Shown here in pieces: positions 45,249-54,914 of a stretch of DNA of 64,000 nt. The notes under the pieces are model-generated. The model was given only the letters and a program-made list of their open reading frames with translations, was not told the DNA's origin and did no database searches. Source of the DNA: CAYMPH01 sp964529415 (lineage in GTDB: Bacteria > Spirochaetota > UBA4802 > UBA5550); NCBI GenBank assembly GCA_964529415.1, contig CAZGWD010000006.1:147991-211990 (forward strand). Direction: 5' to 3'. The translations under genes were made by a program, and so were the position numbers. Each line of letters opens with the position of its first letter. Position 1 is the first letter of the stretch.

Positions 45249-47315
45249 TTATAATTTAACTGTAATCCCGCCGGAAGCATTCAGGCCAGGCATGGCATAA
45301 CCATATGCCTGCTGGTATGTAGAGTCAGTTAAATTATCTATTTTTGCAAATATCTGAATTGAATCTATTATCCAGAATGATGCTGCAAGATCAAGTTTGT
45401 GGTAAGGTGCATTGGCATTGTATTTATAAACACTTGATACTGTATCCGCACTTTCTGAATTATATGTATATGTAATATTAATATTACCTCGCTTTAGAAA
45501 TGACCAGTTAAATTTAGCAAAAACCTTATGCATCGGATTTCTTATAGACTGGGCATCACTGCTTCCTTCTGTGGCTTTTGTAAAAGTGTATCCTGTTGAA
45601 ATATTAATATTATCAGGTAGTTTAAGAGTCAATTCAGATTCCAAACCCTGCATATATGCTTTGCCGATGTTATTAAATTTTGAAGTGTTCGTGTCATATT
45701 TAATCATATTGGTATATTGACTGTTAAAATATACAATGCTGAAAAGAATTATTCCTTTGAAAAATGGCTGTTCAAAACCTGCATCAAAACTGAAATTTTT
45801 TTCAGGAAGAAGAGTTCTGCTTCCATATGATGAATATAATTGATAGATTGTTGGAGCTTTAAATCCGGAACCGATATTTCCCTTAATTCTTGTTTCAATA
45901 ACTGGAATAATCCCAGAAACTGAAAAATTATAATTAAATTCTGATTTATATAGCTGGTTGTATTCATATCTGCCTCCTGCTATAAAAAAGAGTGTGTCAA
46001 AAAGTTTGAAATGGTTTTGTATATAAACAGCTATACTTGTAACTTCTATTTCAGGAATTGTATCTACAGTATAAACAGGTGTTCCTGACCAATGAGGTTC
46101 ATTTGAAAAATATAAAGAACTTCCTTTTTCATTTGACGCATTTAATCCAAGTGATATGATGTTTTTAATATACTCAGTATTAATATTGAAATTATTCAGC
46201 CATTCAATTTTTTTATTTATACCATTAAAATAAGAATGATAATAATATCCTGCATCAGGATAGCTGAAATTTTTTGTGTTTGAACTGGAATATGATAAAC
46301 TAAGTTTATGGTCCCAGAAAGAAATGCTCTGATTAAATGCAAGCCCGCTGGAAAAAAGTTCGTTATAAAACATTGGGAATCGGCTATCTCCGCTTGTTTC
46401 ATCTGTTGCAGTTTCTGAATTGATGTAATGTATATTAAAATCTAAATTTACAGATTCTAAAATCTTAACTTTTGTTCTCGATGAAACAGCTGTATTATGA
46501 AAAGGGTCGTTTTCGAGACCTGTGATGCTCCCGTCAGAATTGGATCTTTTTGTCATACCTTCTGAATCAGTTCTTGATGCAGTTAATGAAAAATTAATTA
46601 AACTGTTGCTTGCTGTAAATATTGCGGTTTCCTTAAATGTCAGGTAAGATCCTCCTTCCACATTAAAGTGAAATTCAGGTTTTCCTTCCCCTTTTTTAGT
46701 AATGATATTTATAACTCCAGCTGCGGATTCAGATCCGTATAATACACTATTCGGGCCTCTTATAATTTCAATTCTTTCAATGTTTTCTGTTGGGAAATTT
46801 GCGAAATCAAAAGTTTTATTTCCACCACCTCCTATTGGATCGTTTACTGGAACCCCATCAATTAAAACGAGAACATTTTTTGGATTTGCACCCCGTATTC
46901 CAACTAATGTTGTTGAGCCGAGTGGGCCAGAGCTAATTACATCTACACCTGGAATAGTCCGTAAAACATCTGACACGAAATTTTTCCCGCTCTCGGCAAT
47001 TTCCTCCCCTGTAATAATCGAAACAGAAGCCCCTGTTTCCCTTTTATCAATTTCATTTTTTGTAGCTGTAATGATAATCCCTTCAGATTTGTACTTTTTT
47101 TTATTAATCTTTTCTTTTTTTTGTTCTTCTGTTTTAATTTTTTCCTGATCATCAGATTGGACTGTTTCGCTTGGTTTTTGAATTTCCTGATTTTCTGTTT
47201 GAGGAACATCTTTTTTATTTTTCTTGATTTCCTCAGCATTGACAAATAGGCTTAAAGAGAATAAAACAAGCAGGCTTATTAAAATTTTTTTAGAAAATGA
47301 ATCCTTTGTAAACAT
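45249..47315 (-). CDS. btuB: TonB-dependent outer-membrane receptor, BtuB-like (cobamide uptake)
   Basis: 688 residues from the ATG at 47315, preceded by GGAGGG; the longer frame to 47369 runs into the riboswitch terminator and is rejected. A signal peptide ends near VNA (about 28). A Lys/Glu/Gln-rich linker follows, then a TonB-box-like EGIIITATK, the plug domain (VRTIPGVDV-type segment DVLRTIPGVDVISSGP, VLIDGVPVNDP, IEIIRGPNSVLYGSESAAG) and a 22-strand-type barrel ending in GGITVKL. The cobalamin riboswitch directly upstream makes a cobamide or cobinamide the likely substrate. A TonB-like protein is encoded at 60720, but no BtuCDF transporter is in the window. Confidence 0.9.
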   Translation of the reverse strand: MFTKDSFSKKILISLLVLFSLSLFVNAEEIKKNKKDVPQTENQEIQKPSETVQSDDQEKIKTEEQKKEKINKKKYKSEGIIITATKNEIDKRETGASVSIITGEEIAESGKNFVSDVLRTIPGVDVISSGPLGSTTLVGIRGANPKNVLVLIDGVPVNDPIGGGGNKTFDFANFPTENIERIEIIRGPNSVLYGSESAAGVINIITKKGEGKPEFHFNVEGGSYLTFKETAIFTASNSLINFSLTASRTDSEGMTKRSNSDGSITGLENDPFHNTAVSSRTKVKILESVNLDFNIHYINSETATDETSGDSRFPMFYNELFSSGLAFNQSISFWDHKLSLSYSSSNTKNFSYPDAGYYYHSYFNGINKKIEWLNNFNINTEYIKNIISLGLNASNEKGSSLYFSNEPHWSGTPVYTVDTIPEIEVTSIAVYIQNHFKLFDTLFFIAGGRYEYNQLYKSEFNYNFSVSGIIPVIETRIKGNIGSGFKAPTIYQLYSSYGSRTLLPEKNFSFDAGFEQPFFKGIILFSIVYFNSQYTNMIKYDTNTSKFNNIGKAYMQGLESELTLKLPDNINISTGYTFTKATEGSSDAQSIRNPMHKVFAKFNWSFLKRGNINITYTYNSESADTVSSVYKYNANAPYHKLDLAASFWIIDSIQIFAKIDNLTDSTYQQAYGYAMPGLNASGGITVKL

Positions 47316-47357
47316 TTGTAACCCTCCGGTATCACCTGGAGAGATTAAGGAAGGCAA

Positions 47358-47386
47358 ATAAAAAAGCATGCCTTCGAGGCATGCCG
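47358..47386 (-). terminator. Terminator of the cobalamin riboswitch expression platform
   Basis: On the minus strand a GCATGCC-tcgaa-GGCATGC hairpin (47366-47384) is followed by six T residues. It lies after the aptamer and about 45 bases before the btuB start, so ligand-bound RNA would be expected to terminate here. Confidence 0.88.
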
Positions 47387-47394
47387 GTTTGTTT

Positions 47395-47505
47395 AACCCT
47401 ATCCCTATCCTCGAGGATATTAATTTTTTAAGGAAGATCTGGCTTGGCCTTTCGGCTTTACAGTTGCGGGACAGCGCGGGATTTACACCCGACTTCCTCC
47501 TTGAA
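47395..47505 (-). promoter_or_regulatory. Cobalamin riboswitch
   Basis: The minus strand carries the B12-box GCGCTGTCCCGCAACTGTAA (47458-47477), preceded by GGGTGTAAATCCC and followed by AAGCCAGATCTTCCTT, the 3' half of the aptamer. AAGGAGGAAG at the 5' side (about 47493-47503) pairs with CTTCCTT to form P1. These are the conserved elements of the adenosylcobalamin-type class. It sits directly upstream of the BtuB-like gene and, with the hairpin at 47366-47384, should switch off the whole uptake and assembly locus when cobamide is plentiful. Confidence 0.95.
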
Positions 47506-47533
47506 TACGGAAATTTTTCCGTAATAAAAACAA

Positions 47534-47559
47534 AAAATATTAAAGCGGATTATTGTCAA
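47534..47559 (-). promoter_or_regulatory. Possible promoter of the cobamide locus
   Basis: On the minus strand TTGACA (47554-47559) is followed after about 15 bases by TATTTT. The -35 box is perfect, but spacing and -10 are weak. It lies about 30 bases upstream of the aptamer, where a promoter is required. Confidence 0.35.
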
Positions 47560-47625
47560 TTTAATTTTTATTTATCATTTTTCAAATCAGCCGGAATCCG
47601 GTTAAACTTTGAATAAAATTAAATG

Positions 47626-47654
47626 TTGACATTACTGCTCTTTTCATTTTAAAT
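47626..47654 (+). promoter_or_regulatory. Possible promoter of the hybrid histidine kinase
   Basis: TTGACA (47626-47631), a 17-base spacer and TTAAAT (47649-47654) lie 80 bases upstream of the kinase start codon. Confidence 0.45.
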
Positions 47655-47733
47655 ATATATGAATCTCGATAAATCATTATATTTAATTTTGAGATAAATT
47701 TGTTTTTTCAGGTATTTATGCCGGAGATGCTTG

Positions 47734-50271
47734 ATGATTAATAAAAAGTTTATATATGAAAAAATTAAATGGCCAGCAATCCCGATTTTTTTATTTACTG
47801 TCATAGTACTTCTGTTTTTTTTATCATATATTGATGTAAAAAGTAATGCAGTTTCAGAATTCAACAAACAGCAGATGATACTTGCAGAGCAGGCTGCATC
47901 AGGCATAACTGAATTCTTTGATACACTTGAAGACGAAATGAAGTTCCTTTTAAATATGTATGATGTAGCAGAACTGAATGAAAACGGGCAGAAAATTCTT
48001 CTGGATTATTTTAATAATAAAAAACCAATATTAAGTTCTATATCAATAATGAATTCAAACGGCAGGCTGATTTGGCTTATACCATATAATGAAAAACTTA
48101 TAGGTGCAGATATTTCATATCAGAAACATGTGCAGCATGTACTTAAAACGCAAACATCAACAATCAGTGATGTCTTTCTTGCTGTTCAGGGCTACAGGGC
48201 AATAGCTTGTCATTATCCTATTATTAAAAATGGAAAATTTATAGGCAGTATGGCTTTATTGATAGATTTCAGATACATATCTAAAAAATACCTGGATAAT
48301 ATATCTATAGGTGAAACTGGCTATGCGTGGATGATAAGCCGTGATGGAATAATCCTGCATATACCCAATCAGAATTTGATCGGATATTCAGTATATGATA
48401 AATTTGGCGGATTTCCGGAAATAATTAAAACTTCTGAGTCAATGATGAGAGGAGAAAAAGGCACATCGGATTACAGATATGACCATATAAGAGATGAAAA
48501 TGTAAATCTTAAATTAAAGCATGCTGCTTTTACTCCGGTGAATATCCGGAATGCACACTGGTCAATTGCTGTTGCAACCCCGGAGGATTATATAATTTCC
48601 AATGTTCAGGGTTTCAGAAATAAAGCGATAATAATAGTATTTATGTTTATCGGTATAGGTTTTGTTTTTATTTTTTTTGCAAGAAGAAATATACTGCTTT
48701 CAAATGAGATTGAGAACAGAAAAAAAAATGAAAACATCCTCAAGGCACAGGAAGAGAATCTCAGAATAACATTGAATTCAATAGGAGATGCGGTAATTAC
48801 ATCTGATAAAAACGGAAAAATAACCAGAATGAATCCCGCAGCAGAAGATATTACAGGCATGAGTTTCAACGCTGCTGAAGGGAAATCCATTTTAAACATT
48901 TTCAGCAGTATAGACTGGTCTATCGGACAAAAACAATATAATCCTTTTGAACTTGTTCTGTTAAAAGGAGAAAAAAATGTACAGTTTCATGATATCATGT
49001 TTAACAGGAAAGACGGTTCAAGTTTGGAAATCTCAGGAAGCTATGCAGCCATCAATGATATATCAGATTCTATTTTGGGATCAGTACTTGTTTTCAGGGA
49101 TGTCACTGAAAAAAATAAAATTGAAAAGCAGCTTCACCAGGCTCAGAAGATGGATGTTGTAGGCCAGCTTGCAGGCGGTGTGGCTCATGATTTCAACAAT
49201 ATGCTAAGCGGGATAATGGGAAGCGCGGAATTGCTCAGCTATGAATCCGGCGATAATCCGAATTTTAAACATCACATCGAAATAATTATTGAAAGCGCCA
49301 AAAGATCTTCAGTTTTAATTTCCCGTCTTCTTTCTTTTTCAAGAAAAGGAAGAACCATATCTTCTAATATAGATATTCATGAATTAATTAAATCTGCAAT
49401 TGATCTGCTCGAAAGAAGTATTGATAAAAAAATTAAAATTGTCACCAGTTTGGATGCAGAAAATCCATTTACAGTAGGCGATCCTGCACTTTTACAGAAT
49501 GCAATTCTTAATCTTTCAATCAATGCAAGAGACGCAATGCTTGATGGTGGAAAAATTTCAATATCTACGTCCAATATATATATGGATGAAGATCTGATCA
49601 GACAGAATGCTATTTCTATAGAACCGGGTCATTACATTAAAGTTGAGGTTTCTGATTCAGGAAACGGAATTTCTAAAGATATCATACATAAAATTTTTGA
49701 TCCATTTTTTACAACAAAACCTGCAGGAAAAGGAACAGGACTTGGTCTGTCAAGCGTGTATGAAACCATGAAAGATCATAAAGGCGGGGTTTCAGTTCAA
49801 AGCGAACCGGGTGCAGGTGCAGTTTTCAGGCTGTTTTTTCCTAAAGGAGATGCAGACACAGGTAAGGTGAAAATACTATCCAGCTCAATTGTTAAAGGAT
49901 CAGGATGTATACTTGTAGTTGACGATGAACCTATATTAAGAGAAACAATGCAGAAAATTCTTGTATCAGCCGGTTATACGGTTATTCTTGCTGAAGACGG
50001 AATCAGCGCAATTGATATTTATAATTTAGAAAAGGAACGTATTTTACTTGTTATTCTCGATATGATAATGCCAAAAATGAGCGGCACTGAAACGTTTCTT
50101 GAACTGTTGAAAATTAATCCTGAAATAAAAGCTATTTTTTCTTCAGGATTTAATAATGAAGGAACACCGCAGGATTTGCTGAATTCCGGAGCAAAGGGTT
50201 TTATACAAAAACCATACCAGATATCTGAATTTACAAGTCTGGTTTATGAAGTTATTCATTCAGAAAAATAA
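47734..50271 (+). CDS. Hybrid sensor histidine kinase with Cache, PAS and receiver domains
   Basis: 845 residues from the ATG at 47734 (GGAG seven bases upstream; the TTG at 47731 is less likely). Two membrane spans (about 14-34 and 296-314) enclose a periplasmic dCache-type sensor domain (SIMNSNGRLIWL, GETGYAWMISRDGIILH). Then come a PAS domain (about 340-460, LNSIGDAVITSDKNGKI), a HisKA with GGVAHDFNNML (His485), an HATPase (DNxSINARDA-type LSINARDAM, GKGTGLGLSS) and a C-terminal receiver with VVDDEP and the phospho-acceptor Asp776 in VILDMIMP. The Cache domain suggests a small periplasmic ligand. No cognate regulator is adjacent, and it is divergent from the cobamide locus. Confidence 0.93.
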   Translation: MINKKFIYEKIKWPAIPIFLFTVIVLLFFLSYIDVKSNAVSEFNKQQMILAEQAASGITEFFDTLEDEMKFLLNMYDVAELNENGQKILLDYFNNKKPILSSISIMNSNGRLIWLIPYNEKLIGADISYQKHVQHVLKTQTSTISDVFLAVQGYRAIACHYPIIKNGKFIGSMALLIDFRYISKKYLDNISIGETGYAWMISRDGIILHIPNQNLIGYSVYDKFGGFPEIIKTSESMMRGEKGTSDYRYDHIRDENVNLKLKHAAFTPVNIRNAHWSIAVATPEDYIISNVQGFRNKAIIIVFMFIGIGFVFIFFARRNILLSNEIENRKKNENILKAQEENLRITLNSIGDAVITSDKNGKITRMNPAAEDITGMSFNAAEGKSILNIFSSIDWSIGQKQYNPFELVLLKGEKNVQFHDIMFNRKDGSSLEISGSYAAINDISDSILGSVLVFRDVTEKNKIEKQLHQAQKMDVVGQLAGGVAHDFNNMLSGIMGSAELLSYESGDNPNFKHHIEIIIESAKRSSVLISRLLSFSRKGRTISSNIDIHELIKSAIDLLERSIDKKIKIVTSLDAENPFTVGDPALLQNAILNLSINARDAMLDGGKISISTSNIYMDEDLIRQNAISIEPGHYIKVEVSDSGNGISKDIIHKIFDPFFTTKPAGKGTGLGLSSVYETMKDHKGGVSVQSEPGAGAVFRLFFPKGDADTGKVKILSSSIVKGSGCILVVDDEPILRETMQKILVSAGYTVILAEDGISAIDIYNLEKERILLVILDMIMPKMSGTETFLELLKINPEIKAIFSSGFNNEGTPQDLLNSGAKGFIQKPYQISEFTSLVYEVIHSEK

Positions 50272-50420
50272 CCAATAATTCATTGACAAGAATTGATTTT
50301 GTGAATAATTATCTTTTATCAGTAAATAATAAAAAATATATCTAAAAGCGTAATGGTATATTGAAATTTTCCGGATAATATAATAAATTATTTAAAATAT
50401 CTTTAATAAAGAGGCAGCAG

Positions 50421-50735
50421 ATGAGTTTTCTCAAAGAAGCAGGCGATTCATTAATAAAATATAGCGAAATTATAGTCAATAAAACCGAGGAATATACAAA
50501 AATTGCCAAGCTCCTGCTTGATATTAAAAAGCATGAAAGCGATATTGAAAAAAATCAGTCCGAACTGGGCAAATATATTATTATAGCACTTGAGAATGGT
50601 CAGAAAAATCTTGATCTTGCAGATCCTCATGTTGCTGATTTTTTTAAAAGAATTAAAGAGAACAGGGTAGGCATTGAAACAAAAAGAGAAGAAATCAATA
50701 CCATAAAACAATCCGGAAGGTCAGAGAATAAATAG
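50421..50735 (+). CDS. Small coiled-coil protein, unknown
   Basis: 104 residues, highly charged and helical throughout, with a heptad-like pattern in IKKHESDIEKNQSELGKYII and FKRIKENRVGIETKREEINTI. No signal peptide, span or enzyme motif. It is preceded by GAGGCAGCAG and followed nine bases later by rnr, with which it is probably co-transcribed. It might be a structural or regulatory protein. Confidence 0.6.
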   Translation: MSFLKEAGDSLIKYSEIIVNKTEEYTKIAKLLLDIKKHESDIEKNQSELGKYIIIALENGQKNLDLADPHVADFFKRIKENRVGIETKREEINTIKQSGRSENK

Positions 50736-50744
50736 AACCTGTAT

Positions 50745-52823
50745 ATGTCTGTATCGTCAAAAAAAATAATAGAATTCATTCAAACAATAAATAAACCCTT
50801 CACTGCGTTTGATCTGTCTGAAAAAGTTTCTTCAACCCCATTGAAAAAGAAAAAAATTGTAAAAACAATTACTCAAAAAGAGATGAATATTATAAGTGAT
50901 CTGCTGTTTGTTCTTTCCCAGTCGGAACTTATTGTAAGAAACAAGAAATCATTTTCATCCGGCGCTTTTACAATATCCGGAATTATCAAAATCAATTCAA
51001 AAGGGATTGGAACTGTTGAAGCTGATATTCCGTATCCTGTGAGTGTTGAAAAAAACGATATGTCCGACTCCCATAATAATGATTATGTGACAGTAAAAAT
51101 TTTTGATTTTAAACGCGGTGTTTTTTATGGAAGGGTTATCAAGATCGATAAAAGATCAAGAAAGTTTTATACTGCAGCTGTTGTCAGAAAAACAAAAGGC
51201 ACAATATTTTATAAAATTATAGATTCCCCCGGCAATATTGAAGTAGCATCCGAACGTTTTGACAACGAGCCTGATATGGGCGAGACAGTTATTGTTGAAT
51301 TGAAAAAAGGAACTGTTTCAAATCTTCCGCTTTGCGCTGTTGTAAAATCGCTGCATTCAGATGATGAATCCTCCGACTTTGACCGCCTTGCAGTTAAACA
51401 CTCTCTTCCTGGCGATTATCCAGACTTCGGAACAAAAGAGAGTTTTGAGAAATCTGTATCTGTAAAAGAAATGAAGGACAGAAAGGATTACCGCAGCATC
51501 CTGACCTTTACCATAGACGGAGAGGATGCTAAGGATTTTGATGATGCGGTTTCTATAATTCGTGAAGGGGAAAATTTCAGGCTTTTTGTTCATATAGCGG
51601 ATGTTTCTGCGTATGTTTATAAAGGAACTCTGCTCGATAAAGAGGCATATTCCCGGGGCACTAGCTATTATCTCGGAAACCGCGTTATTCCAATGCTTCC
51701 TGAAGTTTTATCAAATGATCTTTGTTCTCTGCGCGAGGGTGAAAACAAGCTTGTTCTTTCAGTGGAAATTCTGGTTAATATCAAAGGTGATTATTTACAT
51801 ACAGAATTTCATAGAGGAATAATCAAATCTGCCAGGAGACTAACATATAATACAGCTTCTGATATAATCGAAAATGATTCTTCAAGCCCCTATTATGAAT
51901 CTTTAAAATTGATGTTCAGCATTGCCGAGGCTCTTAAAAAAAGCAGAATGAAAAGAGGCAGAATTGATCTTAATCTTTCTGATGTTAAAATAGAATATAA
52001 AGACGGAAAAGTATCTGCAATCAATATAGCTGAAAGGCTTAAAAGCCACATGATTGTTGAGGAATTCATGCTTACAGCAAATGAAATTGTTTCAATGGAG
52101 CTCACCAAAGAAGCAATTCCTTCATTATACAGAGTGCATGAACGCATGAGCGAGGAATCGTTTGAAGCTTTAAAGAAATTTGTAAAACTTTTCCATTTTA
52201 AAATCGAAGGCAAGGGAAATATCGGCGTTGAGATTCAGAAGGTTCTGGATAAAATCAAGGGCCTTGAGGCTGAATATGTTGTGAATCTGGTTGTTTTAAA
52301 ATCTATGATGCAGGCAAATTACGGACCGGAAGCACAGGGGCATTTCGGTCTTGGCTTTGCTGATTATACTCATTTTACTTCTCCAATCAGAAGATATCCT
52401 GATCTTGTTGTTCACAGATGCCTGAAAAATCTTATTGATAAAAGCAATCCAGCATATTCTTTACCGGAACTTTCAGCTATTGGTGAAAAAACATCAGAGC
52501 TTGAACGCATTGCCCAGAAAGCAGAGCGCGATCTGGTTAAAATAAAATCGTGCAGAATTTTAAAAGACAGGGTTGGAGAAGTTTTTGATTCTGTTATCAG
52601 CGGCATCGCCAAGCATGGATTTTTTGTGACTCTAATTGAAATGCCTATAGAAGGTATGGTTCCTCTCAGAAATTTAAAAGATGATTTCTATAATGTTTAT
52701 GAAGGCGATTTTTCAATTAAAGGCAGAAAAAAAGGAAAAGTTTTTTCTTTAGGCAATAAATTAAAAGTCAGGCTTGTGAAAGCAGATATTGATAATATGA
52801 GAATAGATTTTGATCTGCCATGA
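50745..52823 (+). CDS. rnr: Ribonuclease R
   Basis: 692 residues. N-terminal helix-turn-helix-like and cold-shock regions precede the RNB catalytic domain, with DGEDAKDFDDAVSI (the acidic Mg-binding cluster, about 263-276) and FGLGFADYTHFTSPIRRYPD (about 530-549). An S1 domain closes the chain (ISGIAKHGFFVTL). The 3'-5' exoribonuclease degrades structured RNA and takes part in tmRNA and rRNA turnover. Its stop overlaps the next start by four bases. Confidence 0.95.
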   Translation: MSVSSKKIIEFIQTINKPFTAFDLSEKVSSTPLKKKKIVKTITQKEMNIISDLLFVLSQSELIVRNKKSFSSGAFTISGIIKINSKGIGTVEADIPYPVSVEKNDMSDSHNNDYVTVKIFDFKRGVFYGRVIKIDKRSRKFYTAAVVRKTKGTIFYKIIDSPGNIEVASERFDNEPDMGETVIVELKKGTVSNLPLCAVVKSLHSDDESSDFDRLAVKHSLPGDYPDFGTKESFEKSVSVKEMKDRKDYRSILTFTIDGEDAKDFDDAVSIIREGENFRLFVHIADVSAYVYKGTLLDKEAYSRGTSYYLGNRVIPMLPEVLSNDLCSLREGENKLVLSVEILVNIKGDYLHTEFHRGIIKSARRLTYNTASDIIENDSSSPYYESLKLMFSIAEALKKSRMKRGRIDLNLSDVKIEYKDGKVSAINIAERLKSHMIVEEFMLTANEIVSMELTKEAIPSLYRVHERMSEESFEALKKFVKLFHFKIEGKGNIGVEIQKVLDKIKGLEAEYVVNLVVLKSMMQANYGPEAQGHFGLGFADYTHFTSPIRRYPDLVVHRCLKNLIDKSNPAYSLPELSAIGEKTSELERIAQKAERDLVKIKSCRILKDRVGEVFDSVISGIAKHGFFVTLIEMPIEGMVPLRNLKDDFYNVYEGDFSIKGRKKGKVFSLGNKLKVRLVKADIDNMRIDFDLP

Positions 52824-53212
52824 AATTCATTATCTTATACCACTTTGGAATTGATGAAACTCATTATGATTTAATGCTTGAGGCTGAAGGCTCGCTTGAT
52901 TCCTGGAGAATTCCTGAAAAAAATTTCAAGCAGCTTTTAAACGGCGAAACCATTGAAGTAATTTCTATAAAACCCCACAATAAAAAATATTTAAATTTTG
53001 AGGGTGAATTGACTGATGGAAAGGGTTCCGTTAAAATATATGATAAAGGAACAACTTCATATAAGCGCAATGAAAACATCCAGTTTGATGTCTTAATCTT
53101 CGGATCTGAAATTTCAGGGAAACTCATATTTAAAAAACTTGAAAACAATGCTTTTAATCTTAATTTTATCCGCATTTTAAATGACATTTCACAAACTGAA
53201 AATATTTCTTGA
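52820..53212 (+). CDS. Stand-alone LigD-type 3'-phosphoesterase-like protein
   Basis: 130 residues. The pattern THYDLMLEAEGSLDSWRIPE, then KPHNKKYLNFEG, DGKGSVKIYDKGT and SGKLIFKKLEN follows the LigD_N phosphoesterase (PF13298) domain, in which HYDxRLE and a later His/Tyr form the site that removes 3' phosphates or ribonucleotides from DNA ends. Here the Arg of HYDxR is Met, while His, Asp and the second His/Tyr remain, so activity is uncertain. No Ku or DNA ligase is adjacent. The ATG overlaps the rnr stop (ATGA), so it is translationally coupled to RNase R. Confidence 0.75.
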   Translation: MKFIILYHFGIDETHYDLMLEAEGSLDSWRIPEKNFKQLLNGETIEVISIKPHNKKYLNFEGELTDGKGSVKIYDKGTTSYKRNENIQFDVLIFGSEISGKLIFKKLENNAFNLNFIRILNDISQTENIS

Positions 53213-53420
53213 TTATAAGACGTTGATTTTTATTGTTGAAAAAAATAAATTCCCGACTCCGGAGGAAGTTATACTTAAGCAGCAATTATTATTTTTGAAT
53301 TTTAATGAAATATTAAGTCCCCATCCGGGGAATCAGGTGGCTTAAGATAAATTGCTTTGTGGTTTACAGGGTTTTAATCATTTAGATTAAAAAAAATTTT
53401 AACAACATGGAGTTTAAATA

Positions 53421-54896
53421 ATGAAATTAATATCAAAAAGCGGAAGCGCTTCTTTTAAAAAAGACGATACAGCGGCATTTTTTCTAACTGAAGAAGATTC
53501 AAAAGTTATAACGAAAATTTTACCTGAAGGTTTTTCATATCTTTATGATAATATTGATCTTTCACATTTTAAAGGGAAAAGCTCTGAAATACTTTTTATT
53601 CCCTTTAAAGACAAGCCGAATGTAATACTCGCAGGCCTTGGCAAGAAGAAAGATATATCAGCGGAAACGCTTAGAAACAGTTCTGCAAATATAACATATT
53701 TATGCAGGGATAAATCTAAAACTGAAGTTATTCTTGTGCTCCCTGATTTTGAAAACTTAACTTCAGAGCAGTCACTTAAATATATTTCAGAGGGAAGCGT
53801 TCTTGCAAATTATTCATTTAATAAATATATAACTAAAAAAAATGACGACGACACCTCAAAGGACATACTGCTTAAATCTATATTTTTCTATACCTCTGCA
53901 AGAAACTCGCAGAAAATTCTCGATGAAATTCTGATAATATGCTCAAACACTCTTCTGTGCAGAGACCTCATCAATGAAACAAGCGATAAATGCGATTCAG
54001 CTATGATTGCATCTGAAGCAAAAAAACTGAAAATAAAAGGTCTTACATGCAGCGTGTCTGGTAAAAAAGATCTTGAGAAAATGAATATGGGTCTCATACT
54101 CGCTGTTAATAAAGGGAGTAAAATTCCTCCGGCTCTTGTTGTTATGAAATATACAGGAGATCCGAAGAATAAAAAATACACAGCATTCGTAGGCAAGGGA
54201 TTAACTTTTGATTCAGGCGGTATGAATCTTAAACCTTCAGGGCATATGGAAACTATGAGAATGGATATGTCCGGTGCTGCTGCTGTTTTATATGCTGTTA
54301 AATCAATTGCGGAACTTAAACTTAATGTAAATGTTTATGGTGTAATGCCTCTGACTGAAAATATGCTTTCCAATGATTCATACAGGCCGGGAGATATTTT
54401 TAAATCATATTCCGGCAAAACAGTGGAAATTGGAAATACAGATGCTGAAGGGAGATTGATTCTTGCTGATGCTCTTGCATACACTGAGAAAGTATTAAAA
54501 CCTGAATTTATAATAGATCTCGCGACTCTTACAGGTGCAGTAATCACAACTTTTGGAGAAACAGTTGCAGCTTATTTATCAACAAATGAAGACCTTTCGG
54601 AATATATAAGAATTTCATCAGAGGAGACAGGGGATAAATCCTGGAGGCTTCCTTTTTATCAGGATTTTGATGACAGAATGAAATCTGATATTGCTGATAT
54701 TTCCAATGTATCATCTGAAAAAAATGCAGGAACAATTACAGGCGCGGTATTTTTAAAAAGTTTTATTACATCAACTCCATGGGCTCATATTGATATAGCA
54801 GGAACTGCCTGGTATTCAAAAAAAAGAGGGTACCGCCCGAAAAATGCAACAGGTTACGGAGTCCGTCTGCTTACAGAAATTATCAGAAAAATATAA
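53421..54896 (+). CDS. pepA: Leucyl aminopeptidase (M17)
   Basis: 491 residues. The catalytic domain has VGKGLTFDSGGMNLKPSG (metal and substrate site), NTDAEGRLILADAL (about 339-352, the family signature) and IDLATLTGA. It forms a hexameric cytoplasmic two-metal enzyme that removes N-terminal residues from peptides. The N-terminal domain is divergent, as is usual. The gene is preceded by GGAG after a 200-base spacer in which I see only AT-rich sequence and a small CCCCATCCGGGG hairpin. Confidence 0.94.
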   Translation: MKLISKSGSASFKKDDTAAFFLTEEDSKVITKILPEGFSYLYDNIDLSHFKGKSSEILFIPFKDKPNVILAGLGKKKDISAETLRNSSANITYLCRDKSKTEVILVLPDFENLTSEQSLKYISEGSVLANYSFNKYITKKNDDDTSKDILLKSIFFYTSARNSQKILDEILIICSNTLLCRDLINETSDKCDSAMIASEAKKLKIKGLTCSVSGKKDLEKMNMGLILAVNKGSKIPPALVVMKYTGDPKNKKYTAFVGKGLTFDSGGMNLKPSGHMETMRMDMSGAAAVLYAVKSIAELKLNVNVYGVMPLTENMLSNDSYRPGDIFKSYSGKTVEIGNTDAEGRLILADALAYTEKVLKPEFIIDLATLTGAVITTFGETVAAYLSTNEDLSEYIRISSEETGDKSWRLPFYQDFDDRMKSDIADISNVSSEKNAGTITGAVFLKSFITSTPWAHIDIAGTAWYSKKRGYRPKNATGYGVRLLTEIIRKI

Positions 54897-54914
54897 GTAC
54901 TTGGAGCTTTAATA

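Noticed and set aside
47316..47369. N-terminal extension of the BtuB-like receptor
   Set aside because: The extra codons overlap the riboswitch terminator, and the ATG at 47315 has a GGAGGG site followed by a proper signal peptide.
53213..53420. Possible riboswitch or small RNA before pepA
   Set aside because: Only a short CCCCATCCGGGG hairpin is seen; no known riboswitch consensus or terminator.
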